Assembly: GCF_009852415.1 (NCBI RefSeq)
Contig: NZ_WOXS01000002.1
Span: 2,998,501 to 3,062,500, forward strand
DNA: 64,000 nucleotides
Reading direction: 5' to 3'
DNA from: Streptomyces sp. Tu 3180
GTDB taxonomy: Bacteria > Actinomycetota > Actinomycetes > Streptomycetales > Streptomycetaceae
The position numbers and the translations under genes were made by a program. Within the stretch, counting starts at the first letter, position 1; each line of letters begins with the position of its first letter. Positions 8,608-18,103 of this stretch are shown here, piece by piece. The notes beneath the pieces were generated by a model, which was not told the DNA's origin, did no database searches, and saw only the letters and a program-made list of their open reading frames with translations.

Positions 8608-10074
8608 GTGACACACACGCCGGACGGCAGCACGGCGCCACCGGGTTCCGCCCTGCCACCGCCGCCCGTCCTGCCGGCGGTACCGCCGCAGCCCTCCCCC
8701 GTCCCCGCTCCGGCGCCCGCGCCCGGCACCCAGCACCCCGCGCCCCAACCGCCGGAGGCCCGCCGCACCGCCTTCGCCGAGGGCGCGGACCGCCTGCGCC
8801 GAGCCGCCACCACCGAGCCCGGCCGCCTCCGCATCATCGGCGCGGTCCTCGCCGCCCTCGTCCTCGCCTTCGGCGCCGTCACCGCCTGGCAGACGAGCGA
8901 CCGGACGGCCGCGGCGGACGACGTCCTGACCGGCAGTCAGCCGCTCACCTCGGACGCCGCCGACATCTACCGCTCCCTCGCCGACGCCAACACCGCGGCC
9001 TCCAGCGGCTTCCTCGCCGGCGGCCAGGAGACCGCCGCCTCCCGGGACCGCTACGAGGAGGGCATCCGCACCGCGGCCGCCAAACTCGTCAAGGCCGCGG
9101 CGGGCTCCGACCCCGGTTCCCCGTCCACGGCGACGATCGCCCGGCTCAACCGCCTGCTCCCCGAGTACAAGGGCCTGGTGGAGCGGGCCCGCACCTACAA
9201 CCGCCAGGGCTTCCCCGTGGGCGGCGCCTACCTGCGGTACGCGAACGAGAAGATGCAGGAGGAGATGCTCCCGGCGGCGGAGGACCTCTACGAGAGGGAG
9301 AACCAGCGCCTGAGCGCCGACTACGCGGACGCGACCCCGTACCCCTGGGCCGCCATCGCCCTCGGCGTCCTCGCGCTGGCCGTGCTCGCCTGGGCCCAGC
9401 GCCGCACCTACCTGCGCACCAACCGCGTGCTCAACCACGGCCTGGTCGCGGCCACCGCGGCGACCACGGTGGTCCTCCTCTGGCTGACCGCCGGCCACAG
9501 CGTCGCCCGCTCGGGCCTCGACGACTCCCGCGACCACGGCGTGCGCTCGCTCAACGTGCTGTACGACGCCCGCATCGCCTCGCTGAAGGCCCGCGGCAAC
9601 GAGAACCTCACGCTGGTGGCCCGCGGCGCCGAGACGAAGAAGGTCGGCGACGAGACCGTCGACGCCTACGACCACGACTTCGAGCGCGACATGGACGCCC
9701 TCGCCGAGGGCCTGGCCCGGGCGGAGCGGCTCGCGGACGACGACAGCGGCGCGCGACCGGTCACCTCGGCGGTGGGCGACATGACCGAGTGGCTCAGGCG
9801 TCACGAGGCCGCCCGCGAGCAGGACGAGAACGGCGACTACCGGCAGGCGCTGGCCATGGTGATCGGTGCCGAGGGCGCGACCGGCGAGTGCTTCGACAAC
9901 GTCGACGAGAACCTGGCCACGGCGATCGAGCACGAGCAGGGCGAGTTCAAGCAGGCGGCCGGCGACGGCCGGGACGCGCTGACGGGCCTGCCGGCCGGCG
10001 CGGCCGGCCTCGCGGTCGTGGGCGCGGCCGGCGCGGTGCTGGGCATCGGCCGCAGGCTGTCGGAGTACCGGTGA
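8608..10074 (+). CDS. glnX: GlnX-like membrane sensor protein of the PknG cluster
   Basis: 488 aa. The GTG at 8608 is preceded by GGGGGAGG with a 4-base gap. After a Pro-rich cytoplasmic N-terminus (1-50), helices lie near 72-92, 248-265, 280-302 and 463-480. They bracket two hydrophilic, mostly helical extracytoplasmic domains rich in Arg, Glu and Asp. Size, topology and position just before a glutamate-binding-type protein and pknG match mycobacterial GlnX. In mycobacteria GlnX links external amino-acid sensing by GlnH to PknG activity. The same relay here is an inference from synteny. Confidence 0.75.
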   Translation: MTHTPDGSTAPPGSALPPPPVLPAVPPQPSPVPAPAPAPGTQHPAPQPPEARRTAFAEGADRLRRAATTEPGRLRIIGAVLAALVLAFGAVTAWQTSDRTAAADDVLTGSQPLTSDAADIYRSLADANTAASSGFLAGGQETAASRDRYEEGIRTAAAKLVKAAAGSDPGSPSTATIARLNRLLPEYKGLVERARTYNRQGFPVGGAYLRYANEKMQEEMLPAAEDLYERENQRLSADYADATPYPWAAIALGVLALAVLAWAQRRTYLRTNRVLNHGLVAATAATTVVLLWLTAGHSVARSGLDDSRDHGVRSLNVLYDARIASLKARGNENLTLVARGAETKKVGDETVDAYDHDFERDMDALAEGLARAERLADDDSGARPVTSAVGDMTEWLRRHEAAREQDENGDYRQALAMVIGAEGATGECFDNVDENLATAIEHEQGEFKQAAGDGRDALTGLPAGAAGLAVVGAAGAVLGIGRRLSEYR

Positions 10075-10088
10075 GAGGGGGCGTGACG

Positions 10089-11120
10089 ATGAACGCACGA
10101 CGCGTACGGGCCGGCCTGAGGGGCTGGGGCGGCGTGGGCGCGATGGCCGTCGCCTGCGCCCTCGCGCTGGTCTTCGCGCTGGTGCTCACCCGCACCGGAG
10201 CCCCGGCCGACGACGCCGGCCGGTCCGTGGCCCACGCCGCCCCGGCCCGGGTGGACGAGGAGTGCGCGGACCCGGAGAAGCAGACCCTGTCCCCCTCCCG
10301 CGCGGACGGCGCGACCATCGAGGCGATCAAGAACCGCCGGGGCGAGAAGCGCAAGCTGATCGTCGGGGTCGACCAGAACAGCTACCACTGGGGCTACCGG
10401 GACCCCAACGGCGGTGAGAGCGGACGGCTCGAGGGCTTCGACATCGACCTGGTGCACCGCATCGCCGAGGACATACTCGGCGACCCGGACGCGGTCCAGT
10501 TCAAGGCGATCCCCACCGACCAGCGCATCCCGGCGATCCAGGCCGGCCGGGTCGACATGGTGGTCCGCACCATGACGATCAACTGCACGCGCCTGGAGGA
10601 GGTGGCGTTCTCCGCGCCCTACTTCCGGACGGGCCAGCAGGTCCTGGCCCCGAGGTCGTCACCGGTCGAGGGGTACGACGGGACGCTCGCGGACCGGAGG
10701 ATCTGCACGGCGGCCGGCTCCACCGCGTACGCGAAGCTGGAGGAGGACAAGAAGGCCGGACGGCTCCCGGAGTCCGCCGACATCCGCACCACCGTCCCCA
10801 ACCAGCTGGACTGCCTGGTGCGTCTGCAGCTCGGCGAGGTCGACGCGGTGGTCACCGACGGCGCGCTCGCGGCGAGCCAGGCCGCGCAGGACCCGACGGT
10901 CCGGCTCAAGGGCGAGGCCTTCACGACCGAGTACTACGGCGTGGCGATGAAGAAGGACGCGGACGACCTGGTCCGCCGGGTCAACCAGATCCTGGTGGAG
11001 TTCCGCGCGGACCCCGAGGACGGCTGGCAGGCCTCCTACGACAGGTGGCTGTCGGACACGCTGGGCGAGGACTCGTCGAAGTCGGAGCCACCGGCGCCCG
11101 TGTACGCGCGCGGGAACTGA
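10089..11120 (+). CDS. glnH: GlnH-like extracytoplasmic amino-acid-binding protein
   Basis: 343 aa from ATG at 10089, with GAGAGGGGG about 7 bases upstream; the GTG at 10083 is less well placed. The N-terminal hydrophobic segment (about 17-36) lacks a convincing lipobox, so the protein is either anchored by this helix or cut after AHA near 50. The rest is a type II solute-binding fold: LIVGVDQNSYHWGY, LEGFDIDLVHRIA, VDMVVRTMTINCTRLEEV and EVDAVVTDGALAA. No permease genes are present. With GlnX and PknG next door it is more likely a sensor for aspartate/glutamate-type ligands than a transport subunit. Confidence 0.8.
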   Translation: MNARRVRAGLRGWGGVGAMAVACALALVFALVLTRTGAPADDAGRSVAHAAPARVDEECADPEKQTLSPSRADGATIEAIKNRRGEKRKLIVGVDQNSYHWGYRDPNGGESGRLEGFDIDLVHRIAEDILGDPDAVQFKAIPTDQRIPAIQAGRVDMVVRTMTINCTRLEEVAFSAPYFRTGQQVLAPRSSPVEGYDGTLADRRICTAAGSTAYAKLEEDKKAGRLPESADIRTTVPNQLDCLVRLQLGEVDAVVTDGALAASQAAQDPTVRLKGEAFTTEYYGVAMKKDADDLVRRVNQILVEFRADPEDGWQASYDRWLSDTLGEDSSKSEPPAPVYARGN

Positions 11121-11182
11121 CCCGCGGAACGGACCGGCGACGCACCGCAACACCACCAACCACCCGCAGCGAGAGGTGATCG

Positions 11183-12532
11183 ATGGGCGACACGGACCCC
11201 ACCGGGCCGGTGATGGACCGGGACGAGGTGGACCGTGCGCTGGCGCGGCTCGGCGCCGAGCACGAGGCGATCGAGACCTCGCTCCTCGCCCTCCAGGACC
11301 ACGCGGGCCGGAGGCTCCTGGAGGGCGCGCGGCTCACCGGGCTCACCCAGGAGCGCTGGACGGCCACGGAGGCGGCGATCACGCTGCTGTGGACGTACTT
11401 CGACGCCTACACGGACGCGTTGCGCACCGCCCGGGAGACCCGGGCCCGCCGCCGCTGGTCCAGCCGCGAGGACCTGGTGGAGCTGACGGAGCTGCTGCGC
11501 GGCGAGTGCGTCACGGTGGCCGGTTCGGCGGCCGCCGCCGCGGGCGCCCCGGCGCCGGACGGCCCGCGGGGGCGCCTCAGCGAGCGCTACTCCCTGGCGG
11601 CCCTCGTCGACCGGATGAACGAGCTGTACGCGTCCTCGCTCGACGTGGTCGTCGCCGCGGACGTGGTGTGGTCGGCGCTGCCCGCCCGGATCGACCTCCT
11701 GGCCGCCGAACTCCAGCGCACCCGCAAGCTCGCGCACTCCGTCGGGGTGCGCCCCGGCGAGCACCCGGCGGGCGACGACCTGGAGCGGATCACCCGCACC
11801 CTGACCCGGCTGCGCGAGCAGGTGATCTCCGACCCGCTGGCGTTCTGGCAGCCGGACCGGGGCAGTTCGGCGCCGGGCGGCGGCAGACCGGACACCACGG
11901 TGTACGACCGCGAGGCGCGCGCCCTGGAGGACGTGCGCCGCGAGATCGAGGCGGTGCTGACGGTCCGCCAGGACGCCGAGAAGCGCATCGTCCGGCTGCG
12001 GGACGTGCTGTCCCGCGCCGACCGCACCCTCGCCGAGGCCCGTACCGCCCGCGGCGAGGTGCTCGCGAAGATCGCCGCGACGGAGGTGCCGGTCGTCAGC
12101 GGACCGCCGACCGCGCTGCAGGAGCAGTTGTCGACGGCCGCCGAGTACCGCAGGCACGCCCAGTGGCACCGCCTGTCCCCCCTGCTGGAGTCCCTGGAGC
12201 AGAAGGCGGAGGACGAACTGCTGCGCGCCCGCGAGTCGCTGACCGCGGTCACCGCGCCCCTGGCGGTCCGCGCCGAGCTGCGCGGCCGGCTCGACGCGTA
12301 CAGGGCGAAGGTGGCCCGGCACGGCCTCGCGGAGGACCCCGTCCTGGTGGAGCGGTACGAGAAGGCGCGCCGCATGCTGTGGAGCGCGCCCTGCGACCTG
12401 CGCGCCGCCGAGCAGGCGGTGCTGCGCTACCAGCAGGCGGTCGCGGAACTGCTCGGCACCGCGCCGCGGGTGCCCGGCCCGGGCGTACCGGATCAGGGCA
12501 CGCCCGACGACCGGAGGGGGCCGGGCGCATGA
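11183..12532 (+). CDS. Coiled-coil protein of the PknG cluster, function unknown
   Basis: 449 aa, ATG at 11183 with GAGAGGTG upstream. The sequence is almost entirely helical and charged, with heptad-like stretches near 240-290 (ARALEDVRREIEAVLTVRQD) and 330-400. There is no signal peptide or membrane helix. It sits between glnH and pknG with short gaps, so it is probably co-transcribed and may scaffold or regulate the kinase. No domain was recognised. Confidence 0.8.
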   Translation: MGDTDPTGPVMDRDEVDRALARLGAEHEAIETSLLALQDHAGRRLLEGARLTGLTQERWTATEAAITLLWTYFDAYTDALRTARETRARRRWSSREDLVELTELLRGECVTVAGSAAAAAGAPAPDGPRGRLSERYSLAALVDRMNELYASSLDVVVAADVVWSALPARIDLLAAELQRTRKLAHSVGVRPGEHPAGDDLERITRTLTRLREQVISDPLAFWQPDRGSSAPGGGRPDTTVYDREARALEDVRREIEAVLTVRQDAEKRIVRLRDVLSRADRTLAEARTARGEVLAKIAATEVPVVSGPPTALQEQLSTAAEYRRHAQWHRLSPLLESLEQKAEDELLRARESLTAVTAPLAVRAELRGRLDAYRAKVARHGLAEDPVLVERYEKARRMLWSAPCDLRAAEQAVLRYQQAVAELLGTAPRVPGPGVPDQGTPDDRRGPGA

Positions 12533-12554
12533 GCGACGAGGGGGAGGCAGCCGC

Positions 12555-15185
12555 ATGAGCCAGGCGGAGGAGGGGACGGAGAGCCGGACCCACGGCCAGG
12601 ACCCGCACCGGGCGCGGCCCGCGGCCCCGGGCACCTGTCAGCGCCCCGGCTGCGACGGCACGTACGAGGACGTCGGCGGCGGCGAGCTGTACTGCGACAC
12701 CTGCGGTCTCGCGCCGGTCGTGTCGGCGTCGGGGTCTCCCCCGCCCGAGCGCGGCCGGGAGCCCGGGGAGGGCATGGTCGGCTCGTCCCCGACCGGCGTC
12801 ACGGGCGGCGGCCGGGACTCGCGCGGCTCGTCCGGCAGCGGCGGCCCCCGCTCCGGCAGCCGCGGTTCGCGCGCGTCGTCGCGGTCGTCGCAGTCGTCGA
12901 GGTCCCGCCGCTCGGTCTCGGGCCGGCTGTCCCGCTCGCTGTCGGGCCGGGCCACGGGCCGCTCGGTGTCGGTGCGCAGCTCCGGCTCCGGGGCCGGCTC
13001 CTCGAACCGGGGCCGGCTCGGCGCCGGACTGGTCCGGGTGCCGCCGATCCCGCGCCCCGACCCGCGCGCGATGGTGCTGGAGAACCCCGAGGTGCCGGAG
13101 CGCAAGCGGTTCTGCTCGCGCTCGGACTGCGGGGCGCCGGTGGGCCGGGCCCGCAGCGGCCGGCCGGGGCGCACGGAGGGCTTCTGCACCAAGTGCGGCC
13201 ACCCCTACTCGTTCGTCCCGAAGCTGCGGGCCGGCGACGTCGTGCACGGCCAGTACGAGGTGGTCGGCTGTCTGGCGCACGGCGGTCTGGGCTGGATCTA
13301 CCTCGCCGTGGACCGGGCGGTCTCCGACCGCTGGGTGGTCCTCAAGGGCCTGCTGGACACGGGCGACCAGGACGCGATGGCGGCGGCGATCTCCGAGCGG
13401 CGCTTCCTCGCGGAGATCGAGCACGCCAACATCGTGCGGATCTACAACTTCGTGGAGCACCTCGACCAGCGCACCGGCTCCCTCGACGGCTACATCGTCA
13501 TGGAGTACGTGGGCGGCAAGTCCCTGAAGGAGATCGCCAACGCCCGCCGCACGCCGGAGGGCCGGCGCGACCCGCTGCCGGTGGAGCAGGCGTGCGCGTA
13601 CGGCATCGAGGCGCTGGAGGCGCTCGGCCACCTGCACAGCCGCAACCTGCTGTACTGCGACTTCAAGGTCGACAACGCGATCCAGACCGAGGACCAGCTG
13701 AAGCTGATCGACATGGGCGCGGTGCGCCGGGCGGACGACGAGGAGTCGGCCATCTACGGCACGGTCGGCTACCAGGCGCCCGAGGTCGCCGAGGTCGGCC
13801 CGTCGGTGGCGTCCGACCTGTACACGGTCGCCCGGACGCTCGCCGTCCTCACGTTCGACTTCCAGGGCTACACGAACGTCTACGCGGACTCCCTGCCCGA
13901 CCCCGACACCATCGAGGTCTTCCGGCGGTACGAGTCGTTCTACCGCCTCCTGGTCCGCGCCACCGACCCGGACCCGGCCCGCCGGTTCGCCTCCGCGCAG
14001 GAGATGGCCGAGCAGCTGACGGGCGTCCTGCGCGAGGTCGTCTCCCTCCAGTCGGGCCACGCCCGGCCGGCCCTGTCCACGCTGTTCGGCCCGGAGCTGC
14101 GGGTGACGGACACGGAGCTGTTCCCCGCGCTGGACGGGGACGCCTCCCGCCTGGGGGCCCGGCCGGTCCGCCCGCGCGGGGAGCGGTCCCCCGGGCGGTC
14201 CCTCCCCGCGCCCGCCGGAGCTCCCCCCGCCGCTCCGTCCGGCCTGCTCAAGCCGGTCGACTGCCCCGCCGCCGCGCTCGCCCTGCCGGTGCCGCACGTC
14301 GACCCCGCCGACCCCAACGCCGGTTTCCTCGCGGGTCTGCTGACGTCGGCGCCCGGGGAGCTGGTCCACGCGCTCGCCGCCGCGCCCGCCCCGTCGACCG
14401 AGATCCGGCTGCGCCAGGTCCGCGCCTGGCTGGAGACGGGCGAGCCGGACACCGCGCTGCGGGCGCTGCGCGCACTGGAGGAACAGGACCCCGACGACTG
14501 GCGGGTGGTCTGGTACCGGGGCGTGGCGGCCCTCGTCACCGGCGACCACGAGGGGGCCGCGCTCGCCTTCGACGCGCTCTACGACGCCTTCCCCGGCGAG
14601 ACCGCGCCCAAGCTGGCGCTCGGCCTGTGCGCCGAGGTGCTGGGCCAGCTGGACAACGCCGCCGAGTACTACCGTCTGGTGTGGTCGACCGATCCGAGCC
14701 ATGTGAGCGCCGCGTTCGGGCTGGCCCGCGTCCGGTTCGCGACCGGGGACCGGCACGGCGCCGTGCGGACGCTGGAGTCGGTGCCGGAGTCGTCCATCCA
14801 CTACACCGCCGCGCGCGTGGCGGCCGTCCGCGCACGGCTGCGCGGACGCACCGCCGCCCCCGGTGACGTACCGTTCCTGGACGACCTGACCGCCGCCGCC
14901 GGGCAGGTCGAGGCCCTGGGGGCGTACGGTCTGGATCCGGCGCGCCGCGAGCGGCTGTCGGCCGAAGTCCTCGGCTGCGGGCTGGACTGGGTACTCTCCG
15001 GGGGCCAGGGTTCCGCCCCGCCCGCCGGGGGACGGACGCTGCTCGGCAGCGGCCTGGACGAACGGGGCCTGCGCTTCGGGCTGGAGCGCGCGTACCGCAC
15101 GCTGGCCCGGCTGGCGCCGAGCGGCGAGGAGAGGATCGACCTGGTGGAACGTGCCAACCGTTACCGCCCCCGGACGTGGGTGTAG
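12555..15185 (+). CDS. pknG: Serine/threonine protein kinase PknG
   Basis: 876 aa, ATG at 12555 with GGAGG 7 bases upstream. Order of parts: zinc ribbon (Cys 28, 33, 47, 50), a Ser/Arg/Gly-rich linker (about 55-160), a second Cys cluster near 190-215 (FCSRSDCG, FCTKCG), a kinase domain about 230-500, then helical TPR-like repeats. The glycine loop is CLAHGGLGW and the ATP-binding Lys is 264 (VVLKG). The usual HRD reads YCD with catalytic Asp369, and DFG reads DMG at 386-388; both departures are typical of PknG. In mycobacteria PknG phosphorylates the FHA protein GarA to control glutamate metabolism. The phosphatase and FHA genes downstream suggest a similar circuit. Confidence 0.93.
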   Translation: MSQAEEGTESRTHGQDPHRARPAAPGTCQRPGCDGTYEDVGGGELYCDTCGLAPVVSASGSPPPERGREPGEGMVGSSPTGVTGGGRDSRGSSGSGGPRSGSRGSRASSRSSQSSRSRRSVSGRLSRSLSGRATGRSVSVRSSGSGAGSSNRGRLGAGLVRVPPIPRPDPRAMVLENPEVPERKRFCSRSDCGAPVGRARSGRPGRTEGFCTKCGHPYSFVPKLRAGDVVHGQYEVVGCLAHGGLGWIYLAVDRAVSDRWVVLKGLLDTGDQDAMAAAISERRFLAEIEHANIVRIYNFVEHLDQRTGSLDGYIVMEYVGGKSLKEIANARRTPEGRRDPLPVEQACAYGIEALEALGHLHSRNLLYCDFKVDNAIQTEDQLKLIDMGAVRRADDEESAIYGTVGYQAPEVAEVGPSVASDLYTVARTLAVLTFDFQGYTNVYADSLPDPDTIEVFRRYESFYRLLVRATDPDPARRFASAQEMAEQLTGVLREVVSLQSGHARPALSTLFGPELRVTDTELFPALDGDASRLGARPVRPRGERSPGRSLPAPAGAPPAAPSGLLKPVDCPAAALALPVPHVDPADPNAGFLAGLLTSAPGELVHALAAAPAPSTEIRLRQVRAWLETGEPDTALRALRALEEQDPDDWRVVWYRGVAALVTGDHEGAALAFDALYDAFPGETAPKLALGLCAEVLGQLDNAAEYYRLVWSTDPSHVSAAFGLARVRFATGDRHGAVRTLESVPESSIHYTAARVAAVRARLRGRTAAPGDVPFLDDLTAAAGQVEALGAYGLDPARRERLSAEVLGCGLDWVLSGGQGSAPPAGGRTLLGSGLDERGLRFGLERAYRTLARLAPSGEERIDLVERANRYRPRTWV

Positions 15186-15188
15186 TTG

Positions 15189-16538
15189 ATGTCGCAGATG
15201 CCCCAGCAGGCCGCTGTGCCGAAGTGCCCGAGCTGCGAGGAACCCCTCGAGTCGGGTGATCGTTTCTGCGGTGCGTGCGGATACGACCTGTCCGCGGTGC
15301 CCGCACGGCCGAAGGACGAGCCGACGGTCGCCCTGAACGGCTCGGTGCCGCCCCTGCCTCCGGCGCAGGCGCCGGCCGGCGGGACCGCGCGCCCCGCCCC
15401 CGCCGCGCCCCACCCCCCCGCCCAGGGGGCTCCCGTACCGCCGCCCCCGCCGGCGGCACCGCCCGCCGCTTCCTCCGGCGTGCGCTTCGACCGCCCCGCG
15501 CAGCCGGACACCCCGCCGGCCCCCCGGCAGCCCGGCGGCGTGGACCGGCCGGCCCAGCCCGACGAGTACCCGCTCCAGGCGCCGGACCCGCGGGTGGCCG
15601 CCGAGCCGGTGCGGGCCACCGGCGGCGCCGTCTGCGTGGCCTGCCGCGCGGGCCGGGTGGACGACGACGGCTACTGCGAGAACTGCGGCCACGCCCAGCC
15701 GCGCGAACGGGACCACATGGAACAGGAATCCGGCCCGATCGCCGCGGTCAGCGACCGCGGCCTGCGCCACCACCGCAACGAGGACGCCTTCGCCGTCGGC
15801 ACCACCGCGCTGCCGGACGGCTCCCCCGCCTCGGTCGCGATCGTCTGCGACGGCGTCTCCTCGGCGACCCGCCCCGACGAGGCGTCACTGGCCGCCTCCC
15901 GCGCGGCGAACGAGTCGCTGCTCGCCGCCCTGCCGCGCGGTACGCACCCGCAGCAGGCGATGCACGACGCGATCGTCGCCGCCGCCGGCGCGGTCAACGC
16001 GCTGGCCGACGAGCCCGCGGGGGCCCGGGAGCACGCCCCGCACCAGAACGCCCCGGCCTGCACCATCGTCGGCGCCGTGGTCACCGACGGTCTGCTGGTC
16101 GTCGGCTGGGTCGGCGACAGCCGCGCCTACTGGGTGCCGGTCGACCGCTCCGCCCCGTCGGCCCGGCTCACCGAGGACGACTCCTGGGCCGCGCAGATGG
16201 TCGCCGCGGGCCTGATGGGCGAGGCCGAGGCGTACGCCGACCAGCGCGCCCACGCGATCACCGGCTGGCTCGGCGCGGACGCCTACGAACTGGAGCCGCA
16301 CACCGCTTCCTTCAAGCCGGACCGCCCCGGTGTGGTCGTGGTCTGCACGGACGGCCTGTGGAACTACGCCGAGTCGGCCGAGGAGATGGCCGCGGTCGTC
16401 CCCGCCGACGCCGCCGCGCGCCCGCTGCACGGCGCCCGGGTGCTGGTCGGCCACGCCCTCGACGGCGGGGGCCACGACAACGTAACAGTGGCCCTCGTGC
16501 CGTTCCCGGCCGTCCCCCAGGGGGCAGGATCGGCCTGA
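15189..16538 (+). CDS. PP2C-family Ser/Thr phosphatase with zinc ribbons
   Basis: 449 aa. The ATG at 15189 lies three bases after the pknG stop; a TTG at 15186 is also in frame and the Shine-Dalgarno sequence is weak. An N-terminal zinc ribbon (CPSCEEPL...CGACGYD, about 12-38) leads to a long Pro/Ala linker, and a second Cys motif lies near 145-165 (CVACRAG...CENCGHAQ). The PP2C core follows: HHRNEDAFAV, IVCDGVSS, VGWVGDSRAY, VVCTDGLWNY and GGHDNVTVALV, which supply the metal-binding Asp residues. It is the likely counterpart of PknG in this cluster, acting in the cytoplasm. Confidence 0.9.
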   Translation: MSQMPQQAAVPKCPSCEEPLESGDRFCGACGYDLSAVPARPKDEPTVALNGSVPPLPPAQAPAGGTARPAPAAPHPPAQGAPVPPPPPAAPPAASSGVRFDRPAQPDTPPAPRQPGGVDRPAQPDEYPLQAPDPRVAAEPVRATGGAVCVACRAGRVDDDGYCENCGHAQPRERDHMEQESGPIAAVSDRGLRHHRNEDAFAVGTTALPDGSPASVAIVCDGVSSATRPDEASLAASRAANESLLAALPRGTHPQQAMHDAIVAAAGAVNALADEPAGAREHAPHQNAPACTIVGAVVTDGLLVVGWVGDSRAYWVPVDRSAPSARLTEDDSWAAQMVAAGLMGEAEAYADQRAHAITGWLGADAYELEPHTASFKPDRPGVVVVCTDGLWNYAESAEEMAAVVPADAAARPLHGARVLVGHALDGGGHDNVTVALVPFPAVPQGAGSA

Positions 16539-16649
16539 GGCCGCGTACGGGAAGCCTCTCGCGGGGAGCCTCAACGGACCGGAGGGGACCGGCCCGTCAT
16601 CCGTCGTCGCCCCGCGCCGCCGGGGCACCTGAGGGGGATCGAAGCAGGC

Positions 16650-18019
16650 ATGGCCAATTTCTCGAAATCGAACGTGCCGCAGTTCTCGGTGGACGTCTAC
16701 CAGAACGAGTACCTGCCGGAGGGCGCCGGCGAGGTCAACGCCATCGTCACGGTGACCGCGACCGGCGGCGGCACCATCGGCAGCGCGGTGGCGGCGCCCC
16801 ACCTCTACCCGCCCGGCCAGGGACCGTCGGCGGCGGTGGTCCTGATGGTCGACTGCTCGGGCTCGATGGACTACCCGCCGACCAAGATGCGCAACGCCCG
16901 CGACGCGACGGCCGCCGCGATCGACGCCCTGCGCGACGGCGTGCACTTCGCGGTGGTCGGCGGCACGCACGTGGCCAAGGAGGTCTACCCCGGCGCCGGC
17001 CGCCTCGCGGTCGCCGACGCCACCACCCGCGACCAGGCCAAGCAGGCGCTGCGCAGGCTGAGCGCGGGCGGGGGCACGGCCATCGGCACCTGGCTGCGGC
17101 TGGCCGACCGGCTGCTGGCGTCGGTGGACGTGGCGATCCGGCACGGCATCCTGCTCACCGACGGCCGCAACGAGCACGAGTCGCCGCAGGACCTGAAGGC
17201 CGCCCTGGACGCGTGCGCCGGACGGTTCACCTGTGACGCCCGCGGGGTGGGCACCGACTGGGAAGTGAAAGAAGTCACAGCGATAGCCTCGGCCCTCCTC
17301 GGCACCGCCGACATCGTCGCCGACCCGGCCGGACTCGCCGCCGACTTCACGCGGATGATGGAGACCGCGATGGGCAAGGAGGTCGCGGACGTCTCCCTGC
17401 GGCTGTGGACGCCGGTCGGCACGACTGTGAGGTTCGTCAAACAGGTCGCGCCGACGGTCGAGGAGCTCACCGGCCGGCGCACCGAGGCCGGCCCGCGCGC
17501 GGGCGACTACCCCCTGGGTTCCTGGGGGACGAGTCCCGCGACTACCACGTCTGCGTCGAGGTCCCGCCCGCGGGCCTCGGCCAGGAGATGCTCGCGGCCC
17601 GGATCTCCCTGGTGATCGCCAACTCCCGCTCGGGCGCGGCCGGGAGCGCGGGAGACGGCGTGCAGAGCCTCGGAGCGCAGGGTCTGGTGCGCGCCGTGTG
17701 GACGGACGACATGGCCGCCTCGACGTCGATCAACCCCCAGGTCGCCCACTACACCGGGCAGGCCGAACTGGCGGAAGTCATCCAGGAGGGGCTCGATCTG
17801 CGCAAAGCGGGAGACATGGGCGGAGCAACGGCCAAACTGGGCCGCGCCGTTCAGCTCGCGAGTGCCTCCGGCAACGCGGATACTGCGAAACTGCTTGCGA
17901 AGGTGGTGGACGTGGTCGATGCCGCGACCGGTACTGTGCGACTGAAGACGAAGGTCGAGGAGGCCGACGAGATGACGCTCGAGACTCGGTCCACCAAGAC
18001 TGTTCGTGTGAAGAAATGA
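16650..18019 (+). CDS. vWA-domain protein, reading frame broken by a one-base deletion
   Basis: An N-terminal von Willebrand A domain has its MIDAS motif at 68-72 (DCSGS), a Thr in GGGTAIGTWL near 147 and LLTDGRNEHE near 172. The frame breaks in the G5 run at 17524-17528. Frame 1 reads through TWG-GTS and stops at 17615. With one extra G it would read GSWGDESRDYHVCVEVPP and continue in the other frame to 18019 (…TRSTKTVRVKK). Both halves are high-quality coding sequence, so either the assembly lost a G or the gene is freshly mutated. Intact length would be about 456 aa. It sits between the phosphatase and FHA genes of the signalling cluster. Confidence 0.85.
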
Positions 18020-18103
18020 CCAAGAAGTGATCGAGCCCGGCCCCTCGGGGTCGGAGAAATCCGGCCGGAACCGGCCGGACAAAGGAGAGGGGGAAGCGCC
18101 GAC

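Noticed and set aside
10089..10200. Lipoprotein signal in GlnH (AVAC at the hydrophobic segment)
   Set aside because: The residue at -3 is not Leu/Val/Ile and the hydrophobic stretch continues well past the Cys, so an uncleaved anchor or ordinary signal is more likely.
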